A DNA stretch of 64,000 nucleotides, from IMG/VR virus record IMGVR_UViG_3300048999_000073, positions 1 to 64,000 of that record; one strand, 5' to 3'. The stretch is from a virus. The translations under genes were made by a program, and so were the position numbers. Below, piece by piece: positions 37,187 to 45,643 of this stretch. The notes under the pieces were generated by a model. That model saw only the letters and a program-made list of their open reading frames with translations, was not told the origin of the DNA and ran no database searches. Within the stretch, counting starts at the first letter, position 1; every line of letters begins with the position of its first letter.

Positions 37187-37248
37187 GGGGTGAGCACCCC
37201 GACAGACCCGCCACCCCCGTAGGGGGATGACGGGTCGACTGCCGCTCA
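37187..37248 (-). repeat. intergenic two-stem RNA module, copy 5
   Basis: Minus strand: GGUGAGCGGCAGUCGA, hairpin CCCGUCAUCCCC/GGGGGUGGCGGG, then GGGGUGCUCACCCC. Flanks are nearly identical to copy 4 while the central stem has changed on both sides. Confidence 0.6.
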
Positions 37249-37713
37249 CCGCGTACTGGTCACGCGACGGGTCACCGTGGCGCCCTTAGGGCCCCGCCGA
37301 ACCGTCGTGGTGACGCTTCCGTCCTTAGTCCGGCTGGTCACCGATTCGGTGATCGTCCGGCCGTCCGTCCCCATCGCCACCGTGACCGTTCGGGTCACGG
37401 ACGGGGCCTTGCTGGCCTTGCCCTTAGGCGGCTTGACCAGGTTGTGGCAGTCAACGTCCCGGCCACACTCGACCGGCCGGCCGGCCCATTCGAACGGGGC
37501 CGGAAGGGCTGGCACCGCCTCGACCACGGCGGCCGGGGCCGGGGCCGGAACAACGGCCGGGGCCGGGGCAACCATCGAATGGACGGCCGACCCGAGCACG
37601 ATGGCACCGGCGACCAGCAACATGCCTTTCTTGACTCCGGCCGGTACCTCGACCGTCACGGCCTCACGGCCCCGGCCCCGGCCCCGAACCCGGGGCTTCT
37701 TGATCCAATTCAT
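37246..37713 (-). CDS. single-pass membrane protein with extracytoplasmic Pro/Ala and Thr-rich domain
   Basis: 155 aa. Basic cytoplasmic start (MNWIKKPRVRGRGRGREAV), TM helix GMLLVAGAIVLGSAVHSMVA, Ala/Pro linker, a short CGRDVDC loop, then TVTVAMGTDGRTITESVTSR-type repeats. Possibly exposed on the lysogen surface. First gene of the minus-strand block. Confidence 0.65.
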   Translation of the reverse strand: MNWIKKPRVRGRGRGREAVTVEVPAGVKKGMLLVAGAIVLGSAVHSMVAPAPAVVPAPAPAAVVEAVPALPAPFEWAGRPVECGRDVDCHNLVKPPKGKASKAPSVTRTVTVAMGTDGRTITESVTSRTKDGSVTTTVRRGPKGATVTRRVTSTR

Positions 37714-38656
37714 GATGATCCTTTCGGTTGATCAATCCATGGCGGCCGGCCCCGTAATGGGGGGACCACCCACCAAAGAATGATCAATCAAAGATCAATT
37801 TGTCCCGTTGACTAAACGGCGTCCTAACGCCTCGCAGCGGGTCGCTTACGGCTTAGCTACTGGAGGGCGAGTCCGGGGCTGGCCCCCGGCTGCGTTATGG
37901 ATCTTGCGCGCCGCGGCTGGTCACTTCTGGGGGGCGCCCGTTGGGGCCACCCCCCGCGTGCACCGCGGGTGGCACCCGGTAGCGACGTCCCCTTGCGGGG
38001 GGCTTTCCGGGCCGAACACCAGTGACGCTACGGCCCACCAGGGGTAATACCAAGGTTCACTTGGGAATCGTTATAGGACCGCAACATGGGGTGTGTCATG
38101 GGGGCTGACCAGGCCAGACAGGGAGGGAGCACCCCCGACCAGGCACCCCCCGACCAGACCCCTCACAGCCCCTCACGGCCCCTCGGCCCCCGCCCCCGGC
38201 CAACCGACCAGCCCCCGGCCCCTCGGCCCTCACAGCCCCTCACAGCCCCGGCCCTCGGCACCCCTCACCCGGTGCCCCCCGGCCCTCGGCCACCCGTACA
38301 CCCCTCCCCGCAGACACACCCCCCGACCGGTCACCGGTCACTGATCGATCAGGACCGGTCGATCAGGACCGGGCACCGGGCACCGGTCGATCAGGACCGG
38401 TGCACGGTGCACACGAGGGGTGGTCCAAGGCGCGCGATTCGCGGCACCCCGGCCGGCCCCGGCCGAGTCTCGACCCCCGCAGGGCTGTGACCAGCGTGTA
38501 TGTAGATCAAAAGTGTGGCCGATCAAGAACGCGGACCTCGTCTTCGCTGAAACGCGAAATGTACGCATTGCTAACTAACGCCAGTTAAGTACGGGTATTC
38601 AATATAAAAGCAATTAGCACCACTAATTGCTACGAGAATAGGAAAGGGGGTGCCCA
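37714..38656. other. long non-coding region upstream of terminase; packaging-site candidate
   Basis: 943 bp. It begins with repeated GATCAAT words (37731-37800), the likely promoter area of the 37246-37713 gene. A very C-rich stretch (38110-38330) follows, then three CGATCAGGACCGG repeats, then an AT-rich zone with AGCAATTAG/CTAATTGCT inverted repeat (38610-38632). Weak ORFs (37808-38047 and a Pro-rich 38086-38490) are not convincing. Its place before terS is typical of cos or pac. Confidence 0.5.
38346..38400. repeat. three CGATCAGGACCGG repeats, possible terminase-binding sites
   Basis: Exact 13-bp copies at 38346-38358, 38360-38372 and 38388-38400, i.e. spacings of 14 and 28 bp. They lie 256 bp before terS. 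Small-terminase binding sites are often such phased repeats. Confidence 0.5.
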
Positions 38657-39103
38657 ATGAGTGGATCTCGTGGCCCCATTTCGAAACCGAATGCGGTGCG
38701 GCGCAATTTAAAGGCCGCCAAAATGCAATTGCCGAGTGAGGGTTATCAGGGTCCCATTCCGGATTGGCCACTTCCCGAAGGCAACGCCTTCGAGCTGGAC
38801 CGGTGGGAGCGGGTCTGGCGGACCCCGATGGCGGCGGCGTGGATCCGGATGGGCATCGAGACGGTGGTGGCCCGCTACGTGCGGATCGCCATCATCGCCG
38901 AGTCCTACGAGGGCACAACCTCGGTGGCGCTGTCGAACATCAAGGCCGAGGCACGCCAGCTGGAGACCATGCTCGGGCTGAACCCGGCGGCGCTCAAGCG
39001 GCTGGAGTGGGAGATCGCCTCGGACGAGGTTGAGGAGTTGCGCGAGGCGGCCCCGAGGCGCCGCAAGCTGAAGGCCGTCGACCCGGAGGCCGAGTCCGGC
39101 TGA
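38657..39103 (+). CDS. terS: terminase small subunit
   Basis: 148 aa from the ATG at 38657 behind GGAAAGGGGG. GPIPDWPLPEGNAFELDRWE then RVWRTPMAAAWIRMGIETVV and ARYVRIAIIAESYEG match actinophage small terminases, with RQLETMLGLNPAALKRLEWE near the end. It recognises the packaging site and recruits the large subunit, here 7 kb away. Confidence 0.85.
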   Translation: MSGSRGPISKPNAVRRNLKAAKMQLPSEGYQGPIPDWPLPEGNAFELDRWERVWRTPMAAAWIRMGIETVVARYVRIAIIAESYEGTTSVALSNIKAEARQLETMLGLNPAALKRLEWEIASDEVEELREAAPRRRKLKAVDPEAESG

Positions 39104-39405
39104 TGGCGACGATCAAGGGCGAGCCGGCGGCGCCGAAGCAGCCGACGTGGCCGACGCTGCGGATCCAGAACCCCACGATGGTCGGCCGCCGGACGCGGAT
39201 GTGGTTGGACGACAAGGAGATCTCGAACTGGGTGTACCGCTACCAGCTTGAGGCGGACATCAAGAGCGCGAACACGCTGCGCCTGGAGCTGTACATCGGC
39301 GGGGTGGAGATCGACCAGCCGGTGGTCCCGATCGTCGAGCTGGACCGGTCGCTGCAGGCGGCGCTGATCGCGCAGGGCTGGTCCCCGCCGGTGGAGGACG
39401 ACTGA
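39103..39405 (+). CDS. hypothetical protein
   Basis: 100 aa. PTLRIQNPTMVGRRTRMWLD then VYRYQLEADIKSANTLRLEL suggests a small beta-sandwich. Found between terS and small head-region genes; ATG shares a base with the preceding stop. Confidence 0.65.
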   Translation: MATIKGEPAAPKQPTWPTLRIQNPTMVGRRTRMWLDDKEISNWVYRYQLEADIKSANTLRLELYIGGVEIDQPVVPIVELDRSLQAALIAQGWSPPVEDD

Positions 39406-39683
39406 TGCCGTTCTTCACGAAGAAGCCGGTGCAGATCGAGGCGCAGCTGTGGGACGGCACCGCGGATGGCGCCGTCCCGATCATCGACTGGATCACCGCC
39501 GGCCAGGGCTCCGCTGAGTACCTCGACCCGGCGGAGGCGACCCACCGGCCGGCGATCGTCATCGACACCCTCGAAGGCACGGTCTACGCCTCGTTGGGGG
39601 ACTGGGTGATCAAGGGTGTGGCGGGCGAGTTCTACCCGTGCAAGCCGGACATCTTCGCCGCCACCTACGAGGCGGTGGTCTGA
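39405..39683 (+). CDS. PGDYG-like phage protein
   Basis: 92 aa. KPVQIEAQLWDGTADGAVPI then TLEGTVYASLGDWVIKGVAG and EFYPCKPDIFAATYE are the conserved signatures of a widespread small phage family. Biochemical function is unknown. Confidence 0.75.
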   Translation: MPFFTKKPVQIEAQLWDGTADGAVPIIDWITAGQGSAEYLDPAEATHRPAIVIDTLEGTVYASLGDWVIKGVAGEFYPCKPDIFAATYEAVV

Positions 39684-39967
39684 TGCCGCCGGCCTGGAAT
39701 GTGCGGGACTGGTACCGGGAGGACGTCCAGCACGACTCCCCGGAGCACGTGGTCCTGTGGGAGAGCTGGTTCCGGGATCACGGCATCGACCCGTCCGAGG
39801 TGCTGTTGACGCACTGGATCGAGCGGCGGGCCCATGAGGATCCGCGCACTGGGGTCAAGCAGTACCAGATCGTTTGGCTCGAAGACGGGGTTCGGGACGG
39901 TGAGCCGATCACGGTGCACCGCGAGATCGACTTGCCCAACCCGCCGGCCCCGTTCCCGGTCCCATGA
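39683..39967 (+). CDS. hypothetical protein
   Basis: 94 aa from the ATG at 39683. WNVRDWYREDVQHDSPEHVV then LLTHWIERRAHEDPRTG. Function unknown. Confidence 0.65.
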   Translation: MPPAWNVRDWYREDVQHDSPEHVVLWESWFRDHGIDPSEVLLTHWIERRAHEDPRTGVKQYQIVWLEDGVRDGEPITVHREIDLPNPPAPFPVP

Positions 39968-40176
39968 GTCGCGGGTTCGTTGCCCAGTTCTTGGGTCGCT
40001 GCACGGAGTGCGAGGAGATCATCGAGGTCGGTGACCTGATCTTGGGGGCCGCCGGTTCGGGCTACCAGCACATCGAGTGTGTGGAGCTGGACGACGACGA
40101 GGAGTCGCCGGTCCCGGAACCCGAGGAGAAGCCCACCAAGTTCCAGGGCACGTCCCTGGACGAGATGGGGTTCTGA
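39964..40176 (+). CDS. small zinc-ribbon-like protein
   Basis: 70 aa. FLGRCTECEEIIEVGDLILG then YQHIECVELDDDEE: CxxC, His and Cys ligands resembling PARP-type or ribbon fingers. Acidic C-terminus. Function unknown. Confidence 0.6.
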   Translation: MSRGFVAQFLGRCTECEEIIEVGDLILGAAGSGYQHIECVELDDDEESPVPEPEEKPTKFQGTSLDEMGF

Positions 40177-40355
40177 TGCGGCTGCACCTGTCTCAACAGC
40201 TGTGCACGGTGTGCGAGAAGCCGATGGTGCAGGAATGGGTCGGCTACATCGTGGGCCCGCACACGCCCCGGCATGCGAGCTGTGTGCAGTTCGCCAAGGT
40301 CTGGGCTGAGCACCGCGATTGGTTTGTGCCGGCCGAGGAGCCGGCCGAGTCGTGA
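40176..40355 (+). CDS. small zinc-binding protein
   Basis: 59 aa. LCTVCEKPMVQEWVGYIVGP then HTPRHASC. Similar layout to the preceding gene, so the pair may have arisen by duplication. Function unknown. Confidence 0.6.
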   Translation: MRLHLSQQLCTVCEKPMVQEWVGYIVGPHTPRHASCVQFAKVWAEHRDWFVPAEEPAES

Positions 40356-40513
40356 GGGCCCGCCCGGAGGTTGACGAAAACACCCGGCAGCTGTGGTTCC
40401 TCGGGATCTTGACGTTCGGCTGGTTGGCGCTGGTCTCGGGGACGTTTTTCCAGGTCATGTACGTGATCGTCGCGCTGCCCGTCCTGTGGTGGCTGCGCCC
40501 AATCCGCTGGTAA
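40352..40513 (+). CDS. two-TM membrane protein
   Basis: 53 aa from a GTG overlapping the previous stop. LWFLGILTFGWLALVSGTFF then QVMYVIVALPVLWWLRP: a membrane hairpin. Possibly a holin-like protein, but there is no endolysin nearby. Confidence 0.55.
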   Translation: MRARPEVDENTRQLWFLGILTFGWLALVSGTFFQVMYVIVALPVLWWLRPIRW

Positions 40514-40528
40514 CCGAGGGAGATTGCT

Positions 40529-40894
40529 GTGTCGTATCAGAAGAGCGATGGCACCTACGTGTACACGCAGGCGCTCCCCGGACTGGGGTCGGTTGCGCGG
40601 ACCGTGAGCGCGGCGGGCCCGGCCGTTGAGGTCGGCGACAAGATCGAGATTCGGGATCTGAAGCTGACGGTCACGGCGGTGTCGGGTACAAGCCCGACGC
40701 TGGACGTGACGGTGCAGACCAGCCCGGATGCGTCGACCTGGACGCCGGTGGGCACGTTCACGCAGAAGACCACCGCGGGTACGCAGACCAAGAATTTCAT
40801 CGGTCTGGACCGGTATGTGCAGGTTGCCTGGGTCATTGGCGGGACTGGTAGCCCGTCCGTCACGTTCGACGTTTCCGGCGGGGAGCTTGTCTGA
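40529..40894 (+). CDS. small beta-sandwich structural protein
   Basis: 121 aa from a GTG with GAGGGAG upstream. KIEIRDLKLTVTAVSGTSPT then TLDVTVQTSPDASTWTPVG and YVQVAWVIGGTGSPSVTFDV resemble the C-terminal domain of the major tail protein (54481 on: VKIQSSTDGTTWADVPG). Likely a decoration or tail-tip domain. Confidence 0.65.
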   Translation: MSYQKSDGTYVYTQALPGLGSVARTVSAAGPAVEVGDKIEIRDLKLTVTAVSGTSPTLDVTVQTSPDASTWTPVGTFTQKTTAGTQTKNFIGLDRYVQVAWVIGGTGSPSVTFDVSGGELV

Positions 40895-40937
40895 GTCTGC
40901 CCTATTCGCTGTTAGCCCGTGATGGGGAGGAGTTGAT

Positions 40938-41255
40938 ATGGCGGCCACGACGTTACCTCTTGGTTTAGTACCGATTAATGTGCCAGTCACTCTTTCTCGT
41001 GACGGTGAATTCACCGCGACGTTGACGAAGAATAGTGGTGATTGGCCGGTTGGGACGGCGGTTGAGCTGTGGTTCGTCGTCGACTCGAACGATTTATCGC
41101 ATCCTATTGTGTGGGCGGCTGACGTTGCCGGGCCGATTATCTCCTGGAATGTGACGGCGGTCGACTGCACCACGGTTATTCAGGGTGGCGCGAAAAATGT
41201 TCGGCTGCATTACAACGATCTGCTGTGGGGTAAGGGGAAGGTGACGGTCGTCTGA
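40938..41255 (+). CDS. tail-fibre accessory protein
   Basis: 105 aa, all beta: VTLSRDGEFTATLTKNSGDW then AVELWFVVDSNDLSHPIVWA. Similar small proteins precede fibre genes in actinophages. Function inferred from neighbours. Confidence 0.55.
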   Translation: MAATTLPLGLVPINVPVTLSRDGEFTATLTKNSGDWPVGTAVELWFVVDSNDLSHPIVWAADVAGPIISWNVTAVDCTTVIQGGAKNVRLHYNDLLWGKGKVTVV

Positions 41256-41629
41256 TGACCATTCCGTTGCCTGGTGACCTGACGGTCGAGCCTCCAGCGG
41301 TCCCTGGCATCACGATCGAGGCTCCCGCCCCCGATGTGGGCGTGTTCGTGCCGGTAGAGGGTCCTCGTGGACCTCAGGGGCCGGTAGGGCCAGTAGGGCC
41401 GCAGGGGCCGGCCGGCGACGCGGGGACTCAGCTGTCGTACATCTACACCACGTCGAATCCCGCCATGACCCACCAGATTAACCACGGGCTGAACTTCAAG
41501 CCCGCCGGTATTACGTGTCTGGATGCTGATGGGGCGTCGCTGCTTGCATTTTCGGTGGCTTATCCGAGTGTTGGGATCGTGGAAGTCACATTCGGTAGTG
41601 ACGTCACACCGACAATCTACTTGAGTTAG
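41255..41629 (+). CDS. collagen-repeat tail-fibre protein
   Basis: 124 aa. An N-terminal beta region precedes GPRGPQGPVGPVGPQGPAG, a short Gly-X-Y collagen-like triple-helix segment, then a C-terminal beta domain (ITCLDADGASLLAFSVAYPS). Typical of fibre joints. Confidence 0.75.
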   Translation: MTIPLPGDLTVEPPAVPGITIEAPAPDVGVFVPVEGPRGPQGPVGPVGPQGPAGDAGTQLSYIYTTSNPAMTHQINHGLNFKPAGITCLDADGASLLAFSVAYPSVGIVEVTFGSDVTPTIYLS

Positions 41630-41643
41630 GGAAGGAGTGAGTT

Positions 41644-42750
41644 ATGGTCGCTTCTAAGGTACTCAACGATCTCGATTTCGTCGGCAAGTATGCGACGCGG
41701 AACCGACTGGAAGACCCGCTTAGCTCCGACCCAACTCCCGTGGCCGGTAATGCCGGACTCGTCTGGTTCAACACCACGACGAAAAAGTGGATGTATTCGG
41801 ACGGCACGGTGGTCATCGACGTCCGGGCGCGGGCCAACCACACCGGGACGCAGCTGTCCTCGACGATCTCCGACCTGACCGCCACGGTTCAGGCGTACCG
41901 GCTCGATCAGTTCGCCGCGCCGAACACCGATCTGTCGGTCGGGTCGCACAAGCTGATCAACGTCACCGACCCTTCCTCGGCGCAGGACGCGGCGACGAAG
42001 GCGTACGTGGATACGCAGCTGGCCGCGCTCACATCTGGGCAGGTCATCAAGGGTGCAGTGAAGTGCGCGGCGACGGCCAACATCTCGCTGTCCGCACCCG
42101 GGGCGACCGTTGACGGTGTCTCGATGACCAGCGGCGACATCATGCTCCTCACCGCGCAGACCACCGGGTCGCAGAACGGCCCGTACGTGTGGAACGGGGC
42201 CTCCAGCACCGCGACCAGGGCGCTGAACTGGGACACCTCGGGTGAGGCCGCCCTGGGCTCGTACTGGGTGGTCGAGCAGGGCTCACACGCCGACCAGTAC
42301 GCGCTGCTGACCAACGACACGGCGATCACGTTGGGCACCACGACCCCGGCGTTCGTGTTCATCGGGGGAGTGGCCGTCACCGGTAGCGCCCCGATTGTGG
42401 TGTCCAGTGGTGTTGTCAGCCTGAACATCGGCGCCGGCCTGACCACCTCGGGCGGCAACCTTGTTCCGGATTTCGGCACTGTGGTCAAGAAGCTCACCGG
42501 GATCATCCCGACTTCCACGACTGGCATTGTCACCGTTTCCGGGCCGAGCATCACCATCAACCACGGTCTGAACAACTGGTCGCCGCAGCTGACGCTGACC
42601 GCGTACACCACCCCTTACTCGGGATATTCCCAAGGCGACATCATCGGTCCCGGCCTGAATGGGTTCACCGCTCAGGATGCCAACAACCTCACCGGCACAT
42701 TGCCGGCCGCGCCGGCCTCGAACAACTGGGCCTACTGCGTAATGGGGTAA
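41644..42750 (+). CDS. tail-fibre protein
   Basis: 368 aa. GLVWFNTTTKKWMYSDG, then HTGTQLSSTISDLTATVQAY and the DPSSAQDAATKAYVDTQLAA motif, are hallmarks of phage fibre shafts (trimeric beta/coil repeats). The C-terminus probably forms the receptor-facing tip. Confidence 0.85.
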   Translation: MVASKVLNDLDFVGKYATRNRLEDPLSSDPTPVAGNAGLVWFNTTTKKWMYSDGTVVIDVRARANHTGTQLSSTISDLTATVQAYRLDQFAAPNTDLSVGSHKLINVTDPSSAQDAATKAYVDTQLAALTSGQVIKGAVKCAATANISLSAPGATVDGVSMTSGDIMLLTAQTTGSQNGPYVWNGASSTATRALNWDTSGEAALGSYWVVEQGSHADQYALLTNDTAITLGTTTPAFVFIGGVAVTGSAPIVVSSGVVSLNIGAGLTTSGGNLVPDFGTVVKKLTGIIPTSTTGIVTVSGPSITINHGLNNWSPQLTLTAYTTPYSGYSQGDIIGPGLNGFTAQDANNLTGTLPAAPASNNWAYCVMG

Positions 42751-42753
42751 CGA

Positions 42754-43248
42754 ATGGCTGCGAAGACGTTCGTTCAGATCGCGCTGCCCAGCGATCCTGG
42801 TGCCGCGCTGGAAGCCGCCACAAAGCAGTACGCCGACACCAAGGTCGGCACCAGCCGGCAGGTGCTCGCCGGTACCGGCATGACCGGCGGCGGGGCGCTG
42901 TCCTCGGACGTCACGGTGAACGCCGCCCGGGTGACCTCGCCGGCCAACACCGTCACCTATTCGGCGTCGCTGACGCTGGATCCGACGCTGGGCAATAACC
43001 AGATGATCACGGCGACCGGCGCGCTCACCCTGGGGATCTCCACCACGGGCGCGATCGACGGCCAGATGGTCATGGTGTCCGTCCTCGCGTCCGGCGCACA
43101 ACGAGTCGTGACGCTCACCGGCATCACGATGACCACCGGGCAGTCGTCCACGCTCACGATCGCGGCGAGCAAGATCGGTCTGCTCGGGCTGCGGTACGTG
43201 GCGCTGCTCTCGGCGTGGGTGCTCATGTCCGCCACGGCGACGGTCTGA
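42754..43248 (+). CDS. tail-fibre protein, shorter paralogue
   Basis: 164 aa. ALPSDPGAALEAATKQYADT is the same fibre-joint motif as in the preceding gene; RQVLAGTGMTGGGALSSDVT and a beta-rich end follow. Probably arose by duplication. Confidence 0.75.
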   Translation: MAAKTFVQIALPSDPGAALEAATKQYADTKVGTSRQVLAGTGMTGGGALSSDVTVNAARVTSPANTVTYSASLTLDPTLGNNQMITATGALTLGISTTGAIDGQMVMVSVLASGAQRVVTLTGITMTTGQSSTLTIAASKIGLLGLRYVALLSAWVLMSATATV

Positions 43249-43249
43249 T

Positions 43250-43969
43250 GTGGCTGACCTAATCACGGCCACCGGGATGCCGACCCGGTGGGCCAGCGGG
43301 GCGACCACCACGGCGACCACCCTGGCCGTGTCGCCGGTCGCCATCGGCGACGTGATGGTGCTGTTCTGCCTCACCACCTCATCCACCAACAACCTGTCGA
43401 CGGTCACCGGCGGGGGAGTGGGCACGTGGGCCCGGGTGATGGGGCCCACCGCGAACGCCGGCACCGGTACCGCTGAGCGCGTCGAGATCTGGATCGGCGC
43501 GACGACCGCTGTCGGGGCCGCGACGATCACGCTGGCCTGGACGACGGCGATCGGCACCACTGGGCGCACGTTCGCCTGCAAGGAGCTGACCAGCGGCGGC
43601 GGCGCCGGCACCGTGTGGGCCGCCGACGGATCCGGCGGCAGCAGCGCCAACACCACCAGCTCGGCGAACGTCACCTACCCCACGCTCACGCCAGCCGGCC
43701 TGAACCGCGCCTATGTGGGTTTCGCGTATGTGCAGAACACCGGGCAGGCGTCGGGGCAAACCGCCGGCTATTCGGTCGAGTTGGACCCGAACAACAACAT
43801 TGTTTTGTACAACCCGCAGGTGGCGAACAGCGCTCAAAGCCCGGTGGGCATTCAAAGCGCGGCAGGCACATCGGATGCGTGGGGCGTTCTCATTCAGGCC
43901 ACTAACCGGCCGCCGAGGCCGATCGCTCAGACGCCTCAGACTCCGCGCTTCCGCTCGTACAATTACTAA
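43250..43969 (+). CDS. minor tail/fibre beta-sandwich protein
   Basis: 239 aa from a GTG. AIGDVMVLFCLTTSSTNNLS then GTWARVMGPTANAGTGTAER and TITLAWTTAIGTTGRTFACK match a domain common in actinophage fibre proteins; similar wording occurs at the right end of the window (62545 on). Receptor contact is likely. Confidence 0.7.
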   Translation: MADLITATGMPTRWASGATTTATTLAVSPVAIGDVMVLFCLTTSSTNNLSTVTGGGVGTWARVMGPTANAGTGTAERVEIWIGATTAVGAATITLAWTTAIGTTGRTFACKELTSGGGAGTVWAADGSGGSSANTTSSANVTYPTLTPAGLNRAYVGFAYVQNTGQASGQTAGYSVELDPNNNIVLYNPQVANSAQSPVGIQSAAGTSDAWGVLIQATNRPPRPIAQTPQTPRFRSYNY

Positions 43970-43978
43970 GGAGCAATA

Positions 43979-44455
43979 GTGCCTGCACCGAGGCCGGTTT
44001 ATGCGCTGAGCGTGGACGTCGTCCCGTTGACGGCAGCGACCGCGCGGACCGCGATTGAGATTAAGACACCAGCCACGACCGGCATGGTCCCGCTCATGTG
44101 GTGGGTGGAATTCGACGGAACGACTGCCACTAACACTCCGGTCAAAGTCGAGGTCGGTCGTTTCTCGGCGGCTGTCACCACTATGGGAACGGCAGCGGTT
44201 GTTCCGGCCCGTGTCAATGACGGGAACCGGGCGCTGGCGAGTCAATGCACCTGCGGTACCGGAGTGGGTACGCAAACCGAGGGCGCCGGCACGGCGACGG
44301 ATGTGGAGATTCACCGGGTGCCGCCCACGTCCGGGCTGCTTTTCCAGGAGTCCCTGGGTATGGAGTGGGTGATGGGCGCCTCGGGGTTCTGGCGGATCAG
44401 GTTGACGGCGGCGCAAGCGGTCAACGCCACCGTCGGTGTCCGCTGGACTGAGTAA
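43979..44455 (+). CDS. minor structural protein
   Basis: 158 aa from a GTG. VVPLTAATARTAIEIKTPAT then TMGTAAVVPARVNDGNRALA: beta-rich. In a fibre cluster, so probably virion-associated. Confidence 0.65.
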   Translation: MPAPRPVYALSVDVVPLTAATARTAIEIKTPATTGMVPLMWWVEFDGTTATNTPVKVEVGRFSAAVTTMGTAAVVPARVNDGNRALASQCTCGTGVGTQTEGAGTATDVEIHRVPPTSGLLFQESLGMEWVMGASGFWRIRLTAAQAVNATVGVRWTE

Positions 44456-45336
44456 TGGCGCGGCTGACTCGCGGCTATCGGCGGAGCCGCCTCAGCAAGC
44501 CTGTACCGCCGCCCACGCAGCCCAGCCCGGCCTCGGTGCTCGACATCGGGCCGAACGCTGGCCAGAACCATTTCTTGCTGCAGACGAGCTTTCCGGGCGA
44601 CGCGGCGTTCACGGCGCGCACCGAGGCGGAGCTGGTGGCCGGGTACACGGTGAACCCGGAGTTCGTCACCACCCCGTCGGGCACATCCGTGCAGATGATG
44701 GTGAACGTCGCCGCGCCCACCACGGAGGGTTCCAGCTTCCCGCGAAGCGAGTTGCGGGAGCTGAACACCGACAACGTCACCAACATGGCGTTCGACCCGT
44801 CCGTTGGGGTGCACTATCTGCGTGGCCGCACGAAAATCACCAACCTCACGCTCGTCAAGCCCACGCTGGTTGTGTGCCAGGCCCACAATGCATCTAGCGA
44901 CATAATCGCGTGCTGCACACAGTTGAACTCGGGTCTCGGTGTTCCGCAGCTGTTGTTGCGAATCAACGGGAGCGCCAGCAACATTCCGAAGCCGAGCGCG
45001 CTGTACACCCCGGGTGACTCATTCGACTGGCAGATCTATTTCAACGCCGGCTACTGGGCGTTCTACTACCAGGACATGGGGACCCCGTTCTACGACTCGG
45101 TTGCCCACGCCGCGAACGTCAGCCGCTCCGACCCGATCGTCTACACCGGCAGCGCAGATTGCTATTTCAAATGCGGCTGCTACTCGAACACGAACACCAG
45201 CACCGAAAGCGGCGACGCCACCCAGTACATGCAAGCGGAGCTGCGGTACCTCAGCCATTGGCACACCGGCTGGCCGGCAGCGGACGCGTTGCCGTCGATG
45301 GTGACCTCGGACCAGTTCGCGCCGTTCTTCGCCTAG
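44455..45336 (+). CDS. polysaccharide-lyase-7-like tail depolymerase candidate
   Basis: 293 aa. SSFPRSELRELN (R97-SEL-R101) and DCYFKCGCYSNTNTS near the end are the two signature strands of alginate-lyase (PL7) jelly rolls. The usual QIH strand reads CTQLNSG, so the catalytic His is not obvious. A hydrophobic basic N-terminus (LTRGYRRSRLSKP) precedes the domain. As part of the fibre cluster it may bind or cut a host surface glycan. Confidence 0.7.
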   Translation: MARLTRGYRRSRLSKPVPPPTQPSPASVLDIGPNAGQNHFLLQTSFPGDAAFTARTEAELVAGYTVNPEFVTTPSGTSVQMMVNVAAPTTEGSSFPRSELRELNTDNVTNMAFDPSVGVHYLRGRTKITNLTLVKPTLVVCQAHNASSDIIACCTQLNSGLGVPQLLLRINGSASNIPKPSALYTPGDSFDWQIYFNAGYWAFYYQDMGTPFYDSVAHAANVSRSDPIVYTGSADCYFKCGCYSNTNTSTESGDATQYMQAELRYLSHWHTGWPAADALPSMVTSDQFAPFFA

Positions 45337-45352
45337 AAACCAGGAGCCCCTG

Positions 45353-45640
45353 ATGACTTACGTGCCTACCGCGAACCTGACCCCTCTGTATAGCTTCTCG
45401 CAGTTCACCACCGCGGCTGGTGTTTCGGCGCTACAGACCGCGCTGAACGCGCAGCCGGGCGTTGTCGCCGCCTCCGTCCAGGTGTTCGCCGACGCCCAGG
45501 TCGCTGGCAACGCCTTGGTCGTGGTCAATGACAGTGTCGTGTTCTCGGTACCGCCGAATAGTTGGGTCGGCTTCAATAACTCCCAGTGGACGCAGTACAC
45601 GAACACCAAGTTCACCCAGACCTACACCACGTACCCGTAA
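45353..45640 (+). CDS. hypothetical virion-region protein
   Basis: 95 aa. ALQTALNAQPGVVAASVQVF then NSWVGFNNSQWTQYTNTKF. Small beta/alpha. Function unknown. Confidence 0.6.
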   Translation: MTYVPTANLTPLYSFSQFTTAAGVSALQTALNAQPGVVAASVQVFADAQVAGNALVVVNDSVVFSVPPNSWVGFNNSQWTQYTNTKFTQTYTTYP

Positions 45641-45643
45641 TCC

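Noticed and set aside
37808-38047. A 79-codon ORF starting with TTG downstream of the membrane protein promoter
   Set aside because: No SD, a rare start, and a Gly/Ala/Pro/Trp composition compatible with shadow reading. Kept only as a remote possibility.
38086-38490. A Pro/Arg-rich 134-codon ORF before terS
   Set aside because: The sequence is low-complexity C-rich DNA with repeated CCCCTCAC and CGATCAGGACCGG words. The peptide has no plausible fold; a DNA-level role is more likely.
40352-40513. Holin assignment for the two-TM protein
   Set aside because: Topology fits, but no endolysin is found near it or anywhere in the window, so the label is not supported.
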